A DNA stretch of 64,000 nucleotides from Vibrio tubiashii (GTDB lineage: Bacteria; Pseudomonadota; Gammaproteobacteria; Enterobacterales; Vibrionaceae), in contig NZ_CP117030.1 of assembly GCF_028551255.1 (NCBI RefSeq), positions 496,001 to 560,000 of the forward strand. Reading direction: 5' to 3'. Positions within the stretch are counted from its first letter, which is position 1, and every line of letters begins with the position of its first letter. Shown one piece after another: positions 46,589 through 55,480 of this stretch. The notes beneath the pieces are model-generated. The model was not told the origin of the DNA and did no database searches. It worked only from the letters and a program-made list of their open reading frames with translations. Both the position numbers and the translations under genes were made by a program.

Positions 46589-47500
46589 ATGAAAGATCAA
46601 ATTGCTCAAACAGAGAAGCGCGCATTAAAGCTAGGAATAGCAGCGAACTTGGTGATGGCGTTTTCGGGTTGGGCAGCCTACAACTTGTCAGGCTCAGAGG
46701 CTTTGCTACTTGATGGCAATATGTCTTTTATTCTATTTCTGACGGCTATTGTGGCGTTAAAAATTACCCAAATAAAATCGTTACGTAGTGAAACCTATCC
46801 GTTTGGTTTATACGTAACAGAGGCGTTATATAGCCTAATGAAAGGCTTGTTGCTGCTAGGCGTTGTTATATCGGCAATCGTCAGTAACGGCTCAAAAATT
46901 GTCAGCTACTTAAATGGAGCGCAATTAACAACAATTAAAACCGGTGTGATTGTCTATTATGCGATTGCGATGGTGGCGATTTGTTGGGGGTTATCTGCGT
47001 TTTATTACTTTCAGAATAAGAAGATTGCTAACAGCAGCTCGATGCTTAAGGTCGATCAAAAATCTTCACTGATCGATGGCGTACTTTCTGCTTCGACCGG
47101 CGCTATTTTGGTTGTTATTGGCTACGTTCAAGTTGGCAGCCAGTTTGACTTCCTTCTTTATATTGGCGATGCGCTATTGGTTTTGATTTTGGCGTTACTG
47201 ATGATTGGTCAGCCAATTGGCATTATTCGTGAGGCGTTTGTTGAACTTGCGGGTGGAAAACTGCAAAACGAACAGCAGCATCAAGAGATTTCAACTTTAG
47301 TGACAGATCATTTTGCTAATCAAGAAATAGAAAAGCTCAATATCAGCAAAACAGGATCTAGCTATCTGGTCGTGATTGGTGTGTCTTTGCAGCAGTTGCA
47401 GCAACACGATGAGGCATTATGGCGAGAGCAAAAAACGAAACTTACTCAAGTGCTGAGTAGTAAATATCCTTTTGTTGACGTAGAGGTGGTCGTTATCTAA
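46589..47500 (+). CDS. Cation diffusion facilitator family transporter
   Basis: 303 aa inner-membrane protein with six hydrophobic segments (about residues 12-200) and a cytoplasmic tail. Segment II carries LLLDGNMSFILFL, where CDF proteins have HxxxD; the Asp is present but the His site is replaced. Segment V reads SLIDGVLSASTG. The metal may therefore not be zinc. The ATG at 46589 is preferred over an in-frame GTG at 46571. It resembles the CDF gene at 7152 in lacking the standard His. Confidence 0.82.
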   Translation: MKDQIAQTEKRALKLGIAANLVMAFSGWAAYNLSGSEALLLDGNMSFILFLTAIVALKITQIKSLRSETYPFGLYVTEALYSLMKGLLLLGVVISAIVSNGSKIVSYLNGAQLTTIKTGVIVYYAIAMVAICWGLSAFYYFQNKKIANSSSMLKVDQKSSLIDGVLSASTGAILVVIGYVQVGSQFDFLLYIGDALLVLILALLMIGQPIGIIREAFVELAGGKLQNEQQHQEISTLVTDHFANQEIEKLNISKTGSSYLVVIGVSLQQLQQHDEALWREQKTKLTQVLSSKYPFVDVEVVVI

Positions 47501-47522
47501 CGACCACTCGACAAGGAAGAGT

Positions 47523-48728
47523 TTAAGAGGCTAATAGTGGCTTCAACGAGTCGTTTTGATTGAGTCGAATCATCACACCGACGGCAACAAACATAACGGC
47601 GGCAGCCAGCATAAACCCATATTGAGTTGTGCCGTAGTGAGCCAGAGCTGCGATCACAACATAGCTGATGCTTTGCACCGAAGTTGAGAACATGGCTAGC
47701 CCTCCATCTACTCGACCACGTTGATTCACTTCAATAGTGTGATGCATCCAATTGGTACGTGCGATGCGATTTAATGCGTTAAAGAAGCCAAAAAACAGAG
47801 TAAATAGCAAGATATAGCCAGGATGTTGCGAGAGACTCATACCGACTAGGGTAAGTGCCACAACTGCCATAGAATACTGCATGGTTGTTTGGTGCGAGGT
47901 TAATGACAGCAGCTTGCTAAGTAATACACCAGTGAGCAGTGAACCTAAACCAAAAGTAATGTTATAGCCTGCATACCAATCACCAGAGACCTCATTTTCT
48001 GCAAACCAAATCGGAACCAATTTACCCAAAAAGGTCAGTATCGGATAGGAAAGGCAAGAGAGCATAATAAAAGCATAGAAGCGTGGTTGCTTAGCGAAAA
48101 TATTCTTACTCTCTTTCATCTGCTCAAGAAACGGAACCTTGTGTGAGCTACGTAATTTTCTACGGTAGGGCGTTACGATATAACTAAGCGTTGCGATGCC
48201 CGAAGCGCTTGCCGCAAAAGCTGCGAACTCTAGCATTCCCCATGCTTGCAGTAATATGACGCCCAATGCACCCGCACCAAGAGTTGTGCCTTGCATAACG
48301 ATCTCCTGCTTGCCTGAGATAGACGCGTATTCATGCAGATCGTAGTTTTCTTGAGTGAACGCATTATTAGTTGTCCAAGCTAAATTACTTGTTACCCAGA
48401 AAACAAGTTGTGCTGCGGCAAGTAACCAATGTGATCCGTCAGACAGCCAATAAGCAAAGAAGACAACCATAGCAGTTGCGGACTGAATCAATTGGACTAA
48501 AACCAGTAGTGATTTGCGCGAGTGTCTGTCGATCAAAGTAGAGAAAAACGGGGTAAGGACAAACGAGGTTGCGGTACAGGCGAGTGCGATTAGGGCGACA
48601 AAGGTGCCCATGTTTTCTGATTCAAGCATCACCCAAGGCAGGGCCATCATAAACAAGCCAGATGAAATACCATCAAAAAAGCGTCCGGAAAGATAAGGTA
48701 AGGTTCTGCTTTTTGCGAGTAGGTTCAT
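47523..48728 (-). CDS. MFS transporter under SoxR-type control
   Basis: 401 aa with 12 predicted membrane segments. The start is MNLLAKSRTLPYLSGRFFDG with AAGGAAAA upstream; the ATG at 48728 is preferred to the in-frame start at 48755. Loop motifs such as STLIDRHSRKSLLVL (between segments 2 and 3) are typical MFS. It is divergent from soxR, with a perfect SoxR box whose 19-base promoter spacer faces this gene. It is therefore probably an efflux pump for redox-cycling compounds. Confidence 0.88.
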   Translation of the reverse strand: MNLLAKSRTLPYLSGRFFDGISSGLFMMALPWVMLESENMGTFVALIALACTATSFVLTPFFSTLIDRHSRKSLLVLVQLIQSATAMVVFFAYWLSDGSHWLLAAAQLVFWVTSNLAWTTNNAFTQENYDLHEYASISGKQEIVMQGTTLGAGALGVILLQAWGMLEFAAFAASASGIATLSYIVTPYRRKLRSSHKVPFLEQMKESKNIFAKQPRFYAFIMLSCLSYPILTFLGKLVPIWFAENEVSGDWYAGYNITFGLGSLLTGVLLSKLLSLTSHQTTMQYSMAVVALTLVGMSLSQHPGYILLFTLFFGFFNALNRIARTNWMHHTIEVNQRGRVDGGLAMFSTSVQSISYVVIAALAHYGTTQYGFMLAAAVMFVAVGVMIRLNQNDSLKPLLAS

Positions 48729-48773
48729 TGAATTTTCCTTATGTATATTCGCCAACTTGGTGTTACTCTAAAA

Positions 48774-48791
48774 CCTCAAGCTAACTTGAGG
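48774..48791. promoter_or_regulatory. SoxR box, perfect 18-bp palindrome
   Basis: CCTCAAGCTAACTTGAGG has two perfect 7-bp arms around CTAA and matches the classic SoxR box CCTCAAGTTAACTTGAGG except at the centre. On the minus strand TTTACC and TAGAGT flank it with a 19-base spacer, the MerR-family layout, directed at the MFS gene. Confidence 0.92.
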
Positions 48792-48825
48792 TAAAGCACT
48801 TTATTCAATTAATTTGGAGGCTTAT

Positions 48826-49290
48826 ATGGAAATGAGCGTAGGGGAAGTCGCAAAGCGTGCCGGAGTAAAAGTATCAGCACTGCATTTCTACGAACAAAAA
48901 GGTTTGATTCATAGTTGGCGCAATCAAGGCAACCAACGGCGCTATCATCGTAGTGTACTGAGAAGGATCGCAGTGATTAAAGCAGCACAGGAAGTCGGTT
49001 TAACGCTAGAGGAAATAGTTCACTCTCTTGATCAATTACCTAAGCATCAAGCACCAAATAGGCAGCAATGGGATCGCATGGCCTCAGGGTGGAAAGAGAT
49101 GCTTGAGCACAGAATTTTGCAACTAAAAGCACTTCAAGATGATCTAGGGGGCTGCATTGGCTGCGGTTGTCTCTCGATGGAGTCTTGCGTGATTTACAAT
49201 CCGCAAGACATTCGCGCAGAAACATTCAAAGGCAAAACTTTGCTGACCAATCCAGAGGAATGGTCACAGGGAGAGAGCGAATCCGAGTAG
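48826..49290 (+). CDS. soxR: Redox-sensing MerR-family activator SoxR
   Basis: 154 aa. The N-terminal MerR HTH is VGEVAKRAGVKVSALHFYEQ, followed by a dimerisation helix. The 2Fe-2S cluster ligands are CIGCGCLSMESC near residue 116. Oxidation of the cluster activates target promoters that have a 19-base spacer. The ATG at 48826 has GGAGG five bases before it; an in-frame TTG at 48814 overlaps this SD. Its likely target is the divergent MFS gene. No soxS is seen, which is common outside enterics. The 3' end overlaps the convergent AEC gene by 27 bases. Confidence 0.95.
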   Translation: MEMSVGEVAKRAGVKVSALHFYEQKGLIHSWRNQGNQRRYHRSVLRRIAVIKAAQEVGLTLEEIVHSLDQLPKHQAPNRQQWDRMASGWKEMLEHRILQLKALQDDLGGCIGCGCLSMESCVIYNPQDIRAETFKGKTLLTNPEEWSQGESESE

Positions 49291-50139
49291 TAACGGCAGG
49301 GTTAAAATACTAAAGAAGTTGCCAAACAGAACCATTGAAGCCACCTTGGTGGGCTCTATTTGAAAGCGTTCAGCGAATAAGTAGTTCATCACGGCAGGTG
49401 GCAGCATGGTGAAAAGTACCATCATCTGTAATTGCATCGTTGGCAACGGAATAAAGAAGTAAATAACGGCGAAAGCAATCGCACCAGTAAACAGAGATTG
49501 CAATGTGCAAAGCAGACCAACCTTAAGGCCACTCATCCTCATATTACACATTTGAGCCCCTAAAGAGAGCAGCATCACTGGCACAGCCGCTTGCCCGAGC
49601 AAAACAGTTGCTTCATACAATGGTGACCAGACACCAATACCAGATAAATTGAGGATAAGCGCTGCGCTTGCGGCAAGAAAGATCGGCATTTTGATGATCT
49701 GTTTGAACGGATTCCCTTCACTGAGCAGCGCCAAACCAAGGCTAATGTGGATACAGGCAGAAACCACAAACAGTAAGACCGCAGAAGCGAGAGCAGTATC
49801 CCCAAACGTGTAAGTGAATAGTGGAATTGCCAAATTACCACTATTACGAAACATATGTGGTGGAGCCCAAGCTTTGTACCTCAGCTTAGACAGCTTACAT
49901 ACTGGAATCATTACCAGTCCCGGTAGCAGCACAGCAACGAGGGATGCAGTGAGCAAAGGCACTTGCTGAGTATCTAGCGGCATCGCAACCAGTGAAGAGA
50001 AGACTAGGGCAGGGGTAAAGGCATCCATGTTAATGCGATTGATCGGCTTGAAGTCGGGTTTTAACCAACGCCCAACAGAGTAGCCCACAGCCACTAATGC
50101 AAAAACTGGAAAAAGTATGCCTACGACTTGCTGAAACAT
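49264..50139 (-). CDS. AEC (auxin efflux carrier) family transporter
   Basis: 291 aa inner-membrane protein with about ten hydrophobic segments arranged as two five-helix halves, typical of the AEC/bile acid-like transport fold. FALVAVGYSVGRWL and the later LPPAVMNYLFAERFQ are family features. Substrates of bacterial AEC members are often malate or other organic acids; none is proven here. Its last 27 bases overlap the end of soxR on the opposite strand. Confidence 0.88.
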   Translation of the reverse strand: MFQQVVGILFPVFALVAVGYSVGRWLKPDFKPINRINMDAFTPALVFSSLVAMPLDTQQVPLLTASLVAVLLPGLVMIPVCKLSKLRYKAWAPPHMFRNSGNLAIPLFTYTFGDTALASAVLLFVVSACIHISLGLALLSEGNPFKQIIKMPIFLAASAALILNLSGIGVWSPLYEATVLLGQAAVPVMLLSLGAQMCNMRMSGLKVGLLCTLQSLFTGAIAFAVIYFFIPLPTMQLQMMVLFTMLPPAVMNYLFAERFQIEPTKVASMVLFGNFFSILTLPLLLGFALSL

Positions 50140-50333
50140 GTCCTGCCCTGAACGTTTTAAATCCTAGTTGTCAAAGTAACTGATTTTTAGGTGATTAAAC
50201 AGGTCAAGTGTGTAGTAATTTGATAAGTGCACGTCGTCGAAATGATCGATTTTGCCCAGCGGTGCGTAACAGGTTTCCGGAGCAGGACTATTGCTCAGTG
50301 AGGGTCACCCTCCCAATCATTAAGGAAGAAACT

Positions 50334-50834
50334 ATGTTCAAATATTCGCTAATTATTTCGACCGCTCTTATCGCTCTTTTTACATTTGTGCTCCCTGCTC
50401 AGGCGCATGAACACGGTATGAAGAAAGCCGATATCGTAGACATAGCGGTTGAAAACGGCTCATTTAATACGTTGGTTGCTGCTGTTAAAGCTGCCGATCT
50501 TGTTACCGTGCTAAAAGGTAAAGGGCCTTTTACTGTGTTTGCTCCAACGGATGAGGCGTTTGCTAAGCTGCCCGAAGGGACTGTCGAATCTCTGCTAAAA
50601 CCGGAAAACAAAGATAAACTCGTTGCAGTACTCACTTATCATGTAGTGCCAGGAAAAGTTATGGCAGCTGATGTCGTAAATCTCGAAAAAGCAACGACGG
50701 TGCAAGGTCAAGACATCACGATTAAAACAATGAATAACAAGGTAATGGTAGATAACGCCAATGTTGTTGCGACAGATGTGGTAGCGAGCAATGGTGTGAT
50801 TCACGTTATTGACCAAGTGACTCTACCCAAGTAG
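50334..50834 (+). CDS. Exported fasciclin (FAS1) domain protein
   Basis: 166 aa. A signal peptide ([20 protein letters not shown], then PAQA) is followed by one FAS1 domain with the H1 motif [11 protein letters not shown] and H2 motif [15 protein letters not shown]1 domains mediate adhesion or oligomerisation; single-domain bacterial forms are periplasmic or secreted. The ATG at 50334 has AAGGAAG upstream; 42 more open codons upstream are not like a signal peptide. It is alone in its transcript, ending at a strong hairpin. Confidence 0.92.
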   Translation: MFKYSLIISTALIALFTFVLPAQAHEHGMKKADIVDIAVENGSFNTLVAAVKAADLVTVLKGKGPFTVFAPTDEAFAKLPEGTVESLLKPENKDKLVAVLTYHVVPGKVMAADVVNLEKATTVQGQDITIKTMNNKVMVDNANVVATDVVASNGVIHVIDQVTLPK

Positions 50835-50850
50835 CGCATTGTAACGAAAT

Positions 50851-50885
50851 GGATAAGACAAAGCTTTAAGGGCTTTGTCTTGTCC
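50851..50885 (+). terminator. Hairpin after the fasciclin gene
   Basis: GGATAAGACAAAGC (50851-50864) pairs with GCTTTGTCTTGTCC (50872-50885) with one G-T pair, a 14-bp stem around TTTAAGG. The following T-run is weak, but the stem is long and placed 16 bases after the stop. Confidence 0.75.
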
Positions 50886-50919
50886 ATTTGTAGTATCGAA
50901 TATAGACACAGTGAAACAT

Positions 50920-51612
50920 ATGAGAGAAGAGCTGCATATTACTCGCAAACAGTTTTCCCTTATGGAAGCGAGATATCGAGCAAAGCTAGTCAACAGCTTA
51001 ACAGGTTTTAAAAGTGCCAATTTGATTGGAACTATTGATGACATGGGGAACGAAAACTTGGCGATTGTCAGTTCCGTATTTCATGTCGGCTCTAACCCAC
51101 CTTTGATTGGTTTTATTAGTCGACCTAACTCGGTTGCGAGGCATACGTTAGAAAACATTTTAACAACTGAAGTTTTTACTATTAACTCAGTCGAAGCAGA
51201 TATTGCCGCCATCGCACATCAAACTTCTGCTCGTTACGACAAGCAAGAATCAGAGTTTGAAGCAGTAGGGCTCACGCCATTTTTTGAAGATGGGTTTAGA
51301 GCCCCTTATGTATTTGAAAGCAGTTTGAAAATTGGCCTTAAGTTGACAGAGCATCACGTGATAGAAGCCAATAATACGGTATTAGTAGTTGGTGAAATTG
51401 AACAATGTCGATTTCCACAAACTGCGATTCAGCCAGACGGCTACGTCGATGCAGAGTCAATGGACATTGTGGCGATTAGCGGATTAGACAGTTACCATGT
51501 CACGCAAAGGCTTTATCGTCTCGACTATGCCAAGCCCGGTAAAAGTTTAAACCCGTTGTCGCTTTCTGGTCAGATAACACAATGGATCACTAACAAAGCT
51601 GAATTAGACTGA
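50920..51612 (+). CDS. Flavin reductase family protein
   Basis: 230 aa. The split-barrel flavin-binding fold is seen in GFKSANLIGTIDDMGNENLAIVSSVFHV, written here in part as NLAIVSSVFHV, and in FISRPNSVARHTLENI. FEVFTINSV-like EVFTINSVEA follows. Members reduce FMN with NAD(P)H or bind it for another enzyme. The start at 50920 is chosen because the upstream hairpin ends at 50885; the GTG at 50911 is an alternative and neither has a strong SD. It converges on msrA. Confidence 0.85.
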   Translation: MREELHITRKQFSLMEARYRAKLVNSLTGFKSANLIGTIDDMGNENLAIVSSVFHVGSNPPLIGFISRPNSVARHTLENILTTEVFTINSVEADIAAIAHQTSARYDKQESEFEAVGLTPFFEDGFRAPYVFESSLKIGLKLTEHHVIEANNTVLVVGEIEQCRFPQTAIQPDGYVDAESMDIVAISGLDSYHVTQRLYRLDYAKPGKSLNPLSLSGQITQWITNKAELD

Positions 51613-51650
51613 GCCTTGTTGAATGGTAGTTGAGTTAAGGGGTCGCCTCG

Positions 51651-52136
51651 TTAGAGCTTTCTATATTTTCTAAGAAGATCGATTGGTATATGACAGTAGT
51701 CATTGGGAAAGCGCGTCAATCTATCTTGGTGCTCTTCATCGCTTTTAACGTAATTGGTCAGTAGTTTGACCTCAACAGCAATTTTTTCGCTGTCTGGTCG
51801 ATTGGCAATATAGTTCTTAGCCGCAATCAGATGAGCGTTGTTTTGGCTGTAGAATCCCGTGCGGTACTTTTCTCCAACGTCTTCTCCTTGCTGATTGACA
51901 CTGTAAGGGTCAATTATTTCGAAAAGATAATCCATTAACTGTTCGACAGAAACCTTATCGGAATCAAATTGGGTGCGGACGCATTCTGCATAACCGTCAT
52001 ACTCGCTTGATGTTGTATTTGTGGTGCCGTTGGCTCGCCCTGCTTCGGTGCTCACCACGCCGGGCAAGTGTTTCATAAACTCTTGAACGCCCCATAAGCA
52101 GCCGCCAGCAATGTATATCTCTTCTAGCAAAATCAT
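51651..52136 (-). CDS. msrA: Peptide methionine (S)-sulfoxide reductase
   Basis: 161 aa. The catalytic Cys is in AGGCLWGVQ (family GCFWG). The substrate-site region EYDGYAECVRTQFD and YRTGFYSQN follow, and late DYCHIP holds a possible resolving Cys. It repairs oxidised methionine in proteins. It is shorter than E. coli MsrA (212 aa), lacking the N-terminal extension. No signal peptide, so cytoplasmic. Together with soxR and the flavin reductase it fits an oxidative-stress setting. Confidence 0.92.
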   Translation of the reverse strand: MILLEEIYIAGGCLWGVQEFMKHLPGVVSTEAGRANGTTNTTSSEYDGYAECVRTQFDSDKVSVEQLMDYLFEIIDPYSVNQQGEDVGEKYRTGFYSQNNAHLIAAKNYIANRPDSEKIAVEVKLLTNYVKSDEEHQDRLTRFPNDYCHIPIDLLRKYRKL

Positions 52137-52295
52137 TATCCATTAAGTATTTGCGGTGATACTAGTACAGAATGCGTAGCTAATGAAGGACTAGGTTCCC
52201 CATAATGTTCGCGAGTTTCTATATGACTCTAAGTTGGTTCAAATTATTTTTTGCATAAGCACATAGGGTGAAATTGAAAAAGGCAGCTTAGAGTG

Positions 52296-52375
52296 CCAAT
52301 TTGATGCCTTAAATTGGTGATTTGGAGGGGGTTTAAGTTGATGATTTTAAAGAAGTTGTTTTTGTGGAAAAACAA
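52296..52375 (+). promoter_or_regulatory. Structured leader of the qnr gene
   Basis: Two perfect inverted repeats lie ahead of qnr. CCAATTT/AAATTGG (52296-52317) has an 8-base loop, and TTGTTTTT/AAAAACAA (52356-52375) has loop GTGG. CTTAGAGTG occurs before and after them. No LexA box (CTG-N10-CAG) was found. The function is unknown. Confidence 0.55.
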
Positions 52376-52415
52376 TCACTTAGAGTGTTAGTCTTGCGTT
52401 CAACAAGGAGACACT

Positions 52416-53066
52416 ATGATTACAAGCGACGCAATTTTTGAATTTGAAGACTTTAGTCACCAAGACTTACAAAACAGCCTTTTTGAGCGATGTCAGTTTA
52501 TTAAATGTACCTTTGACAGAGCTGATTTGCGCGAAGCTAAGTTTGTCGACTGTCGTTTCATTGAACCACAGGCTTTGGAGTCTTGCAGCTTTCAGCATGC
52601 CAACTTAAAAGACGCGAGTTTTTCCAACTGTATGCTCGCCATGTGCCAGTTTACAGGCGCTGACTGCTTTGGAATTGAGCTACGTAAATGTGATTTGAAA
52701 GGTGCAAACTTCCAACGCGCTAACTTTGCCAATCATATTAGCCACAAAGCCTATTTCTGTTCCGCCTTCATTACAGGGTGTAATTTGATTTATGCCAATT
52801 TCGAAAGGGCATTGCTAGAGAAATGTGAACTGTTTGAGAATCGTTGGAATGGCGCCAACCTATTTGGTGCCAGTTTCCTTGGGTCAGATTTATCCAGTGG
52901 CGAGTTTAGCGCAGAACAGTGGGGGACTTTCAACATGGAACAGTGTGACTTAACCCACGTTGATTTAGAGGGGCTTAACTTACGTAGAGTGTCGATGACA
53001 GGAGTAAAAATTTGCGATTGGCAACAGGCTCAATTACTTGAGCCATTTGGCTTGATGGTGATTTAA
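52416..53066 (+). CDS. qnr: Qnr-type pentapeptide repeat protein
   Basis: 216 aa (Qnr proteins are about 218). It consists almost wholly of pentapeptide repeats, A(D/N)LXX and CXF, as in SLFERCQFIKCTF, ANFQRANFANH and CDLTHVDLEGLNL. A short break near residues 110-118 (SHKAYFCSA) fits the position of the Qnr loop. The folded right-handed helix mimics DNA and protects gyrase from quinolones. Chromosomal copies in Vibrio are the known source of plasmid qnr genes. The SD is AAGGAG. Confidence 0.9.
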   Translation: MITSDAIFEFEDFSHQDLQNSLFERCQFIKCTFDRADLREAKFVDCRFIEPQALESCSFQHANLKDASFSNCMLAMCQFTGADCFGIELRKCDLKGANFQRANFANHISHKAYFCSAFITGCNLIYANFERALLEKCELFENRWNGANLFGASFLGSDLSSGEFSAEQWGTFNMEQCDLTHVDLEGLNLRRVSMTGVKICDWQQAQLLEPFGLMVI

Positions 53067-53100
53067 CGCTTAATTAAGCTGCTATATTAGTAATCTATAG

Positions 53101-53125
53101 GGCAGGTAGTAACATACCTGCCATG
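53101..53125. terminator. Terminator between qnr and zevB
   Basis: GGCAGGTA (53101-53108) and TACCTGCC (53115-53122) form an 8-bp stem around GTAACA. It lies between two convergent genes; U-runs are weak on both sides. Confidence 0.7.
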
Positions 53126-53135
53126 TCGTTTAGAG

Positions 53136-53939
53136 TTAAATCTGAATAAAGGTGGCGTACTGCTCGGTCGTGAGCAGCAAATAGCCGAAAAGGGCGACGA
53201 AGGCTCCACCGATAAGCTGGATCGCTTTAAAAGGGTGCTTTGAAGGGATCAGTTCAGCTATGGAATCTTTACCTTTAACCGCGAGGCAAGCGATAATACT
53301 GGTGGTAATCGCAGTGCCGATTGCCATCATAATTGCACTAATGATACCGACTCCGCGTAGCCCCACCATGTTCGAGAACAGCAAGATCATCACTGCACCA
53401 GTACATGGCCTCAAGCCCACTGCCGCAATAATGCCATATAGACCATGTTTGTTTACAAAAAGTGGTGCTTTGGAAGCGGCCTTAACCATAAGGACCACGC
53501 CAAGGCAAACAACACAGAAATAGCTAATTCGAATCGCCGATGCAATTGCACTATGCACTTCACGCATGGTGGCGGAGAACATTGCCAACATAAACTCGAC
53601 AATAACAATCGCGACACAAGCTTGCAGCATAGCTGTCGTGACCGTTATGAACATTGCTTTTGAAACGGTGCCACGATTGGTAATAAGGTAGGAGCTAACT
53701 AAAACCTTGCCGTGTCCAGCACCTAGTGAATGCAGTATTCCATAGCAGAAGCTGACACCGATAAACCACAGCATGGCACCTTGCTTGTTTTCCTCAATAT
53801 CATAAATAAGTTCAGCGAGTTCATGATTTAAGATGCGTTGCCATTGAATCGCTTTGACCATAATCACAGGCCAGTAAGTGACCAATAGATAAATAGAGGC
53901 TAGGGCTAAGCTGACGTATATAATTTTAGTTTTATTCAT
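53136..53939 (-). CDS. zevB: ZevB-like NicO/RcnA-family metal permease
   Basis: 267 aa inner-membrane protein with about seven hydrophobic segments. The NicO-type motif ILHSLGAGHGKVLVSSYLIT (His and Asp/Gly-rich) is at about residue 70 and GLRPCTGAVMILLF follows. In Haemophilus influenzae ZevB works with ZevA in zinc uptake. It overlaps zevA by 8 bases and follows a ZnuA-like gene, so zinc import is the best guess. RcnA-type nickel/cobalt efflux is the alternative. Confidence 0.85.
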   Translation of the reverse strand: MNKTKIIYVSLALASIYLLVTYWPVIMVKAIQWQRILNHELAELIYDIEENKQGAMLWFIGVSFCYGILHSLGAGHGKVLVSSYLITNRGTVSKAMFITVTTAMLQACVAIVIVEFMLAMFSATMREVHSAIASAIRISYFCVVCLGVVLMVKAASKAPLFVNKHGLYGIIAAVGLRPCTGAVMILLFSNMVGLRGVGIISAIMMAIGTAITTSIIACLAVKGKDSIAELIPSKHPFKAIQLIGGAFVALFGYLLLTTEQYATFIQI

Positions 53940-54543
53940 TGGTTTGGCAGTCTAAATAAACGGTTTGTGTAAAAAGCTGGCCGAGTGCATCATCTGGATC
54001 GGCATCAATTGGTAGTGCCATTGCGTAGGCCATTTGTTCTGGGGTTGGATCAGGTTTTTCTAACTTGATCTGGCACTTCATATTGGCATCTAAATGAATG
54101 GCATCAACACTATTCCAGCTCATATCCACGTAATAAGTCGGATCAAAAATCAGCAGTTTTAGCTCGTCACTATCAAGGGGTAATGGTTTAGCTAACGGCA
54201 AATCAAATCTTAGTGTGGCTTTGCCTCGTTTTAAGGTGAGTTCGGGATCAATCGCTTTACGATATTTAATAGGTTTTTCACCTTGGTAGAAGTAGGTAAA
54301 ATAGTGGCTGCTTAACATATTCTCTGCGATAGAGTGAGCTAGCTGTTTGAGCATGTTTGGATCAGAGCGATCTTCACCATCGAGCATATAGGCGGTGGTC
54401 ATGGCATCGAACTCCCACACCATATATAGGCCAGTTATCTCGTGTTGGTTGCCTTGAATATAGGTATTCATCTCTACCCAAGAATGTGGGTGAGCAACAG
54501 CTTGAGCACAGTAAATCAGCAATAAAAGGGCTGCATTTTTCAT
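53932..54543 (-). CDS. zevA: ZevA-like DUF1007 periplasmic protein
   Basis: 203 aa. A signal peptide (MKNAALLLLIYCAQAVA) is followed by the mature N-terminus HPHSWVEMNT, the His pair typical of DUF1007 metal-binding proteins. ZevA helps zinc acquisition in H. influenzae, together with the permease ZevB. The stop overlaps the zevB start. A 22-base palindromic hairpin with a U-run lies between znuA and this gene, its U-run ending about 22 bases before the start. Confidence 0.87.
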   Translation of the reverse strand: MKNAALLLLIYCAQAVAHPHSWVEMNTYIQGNQHEITGLYMVWEFDAMTTAYMLDGEDRSDPNMLKQLAHSIAENMLSSHYFTYFYQGEKPIKYRKAIDPELTLKRGKATLRFDLPLAKPLPLDSDELKLLIFDPTYYVDMSWNSVDAIHLDANMKCQIKLEKPDPTPEQMAYAMALPIDADPDDALGQLFTQTVYLDCQTNE

Positions 54544-54564
54544 GATTACAACTTTTGATTGTCA

Positions 54565-54590
54565 AACAAAAGGCTGCGATCGCAGCCTTT
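54565..54590 (-). terminator. Terminator-like hairpin between znuA and zevA
   Basis: AAAGGCTGCG and CGCAGCCTTT (54569-54590) are a perfect palindrome. On the minus strand it is followed by TTGTTTG. It sits only about 22 bases before the zevA start, so zevA transcription probably reads through it. Partial termination or mRNA-end protection is inferred. Confidence 0.82.
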
Positions 54591-54594
54591 AACG

Positions 54595-55461
54595 TTACTT
54601 TAAACAGCTCGTGAGGCTGTCCGAGATTGACTTAAGGAAAGCAAAGTAACTGCCCTTTTTCACCTCAATATCGCTACCCAATGGATCAAGAGAACCAATT
54701 TTCGCATTTGTACCGCGAACGGTAGATTCGATAACCGCTGGGGTAAACTGAGGCTCTGTGAATACACATTGAACATTCTTTTCGTTGATGGTGGTACGAA
54801 TCTGATTGAGCTTTTTCGCGCCAGGTTTGCGCTCAGGGTCAACAGTAAAATGGCCAAGTTTCTTGGTTTTGAAGTAATCTTCAAAGTAACCATAAGCATC
54901 GTGAAAGACGTAATAACCATCGTTCTTAATTGGCTTGAGATCATAGTTGATTGCGGATGCCGTCACCATCAAGTTGTACTGAAACTTCTCAAGGTTATGC
55001 TGATAAGCGAAGGTCTTTTCAGGATTAAGTTGTACTAATCGCTCGGTAATTAAACGTGCGACTTGAATCGCTTGGCGAGGGCCGAGCCATACATGTGGAT
55101 CAAAGGTACTGTGATGATGACCACAGCCGCACTTCTTACCAAACTTGCGTAACTCAACGGATTCTTGGTCTTGGATTTTTAAAGCATTATCAACGCCACT
55201 GATTGGTTTCACAAGGAAACTTTCTAAATCTTCGCCAAACCATACGACTAAATCACTCTGTTTAAGGCGGGTAAGATCAGAGGGTTTAAGTGCATAATCG
55301 TGCGGTGAAGCGTTGGCAGTTAACAGTGTGCTAGTGGTATCGCCCTCAACGATGATCTCATGAGCGATCATCTCGATCGGCTTAATGGTGGTCAAGACGC
55401 TAACCGCTTGCGCTTGCACAGAAGCGACCATCAATGCAGCGGTAGCCATTCGTTTAATCAT
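54595..55461 (-). CDS. znuA: ZnuA-like zinc-binding protein of an ABC importer
   Basis: 288 aa periplasmic solute-binding protein of cluster A-I. The signal peptide is MIKRMATAALMVASVQAQA. Metal ligands are expected in ANASPHDYAL (His), FDPHVWLGP (His) and FHDAYGYFEDYF (His). The usual His-rich loop is reduced to CGCGHHHSTFD with two Cys. No ZnuB or ZnuC gene is near, so it may serve a distant ZnuBC or work with ZevAB. The ATG at 55461 has GGAAAG upstream; an in-frame TTG at 55476 is less likely. An intrinsic-terminator-like hairpin ends 20 bases before it. Confidence 0.9.
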   Translation of the reverse strand: MIKRMATAALMVASVQAQAVSVLTTIKPIEMIAHEIIVEGDTTSTLLTANASPHDYALKPSDLTRLKQSDLVVWFGEDLESFLVKPISGVDNALKIQDQESVELRKFGKKCGCGHHHSTFDPHVWLGPRQAIQVARLITERLVQLNPEKTFAYQHNLEKFQYNLMVTASAINYDLKPIKNDGYYVFHDAYGYFEDYFKTKKLGHFTVDPERKPGAKKLNQIRTTINEKNVQCVFTEPQFTPAVIESTVRGTNAKIGSLDPLGSDIEVKKGSYFAFLKSISDSLTSCLK

Positions 55462-55480
55462 TTTTGATCTTTCCAAACTT

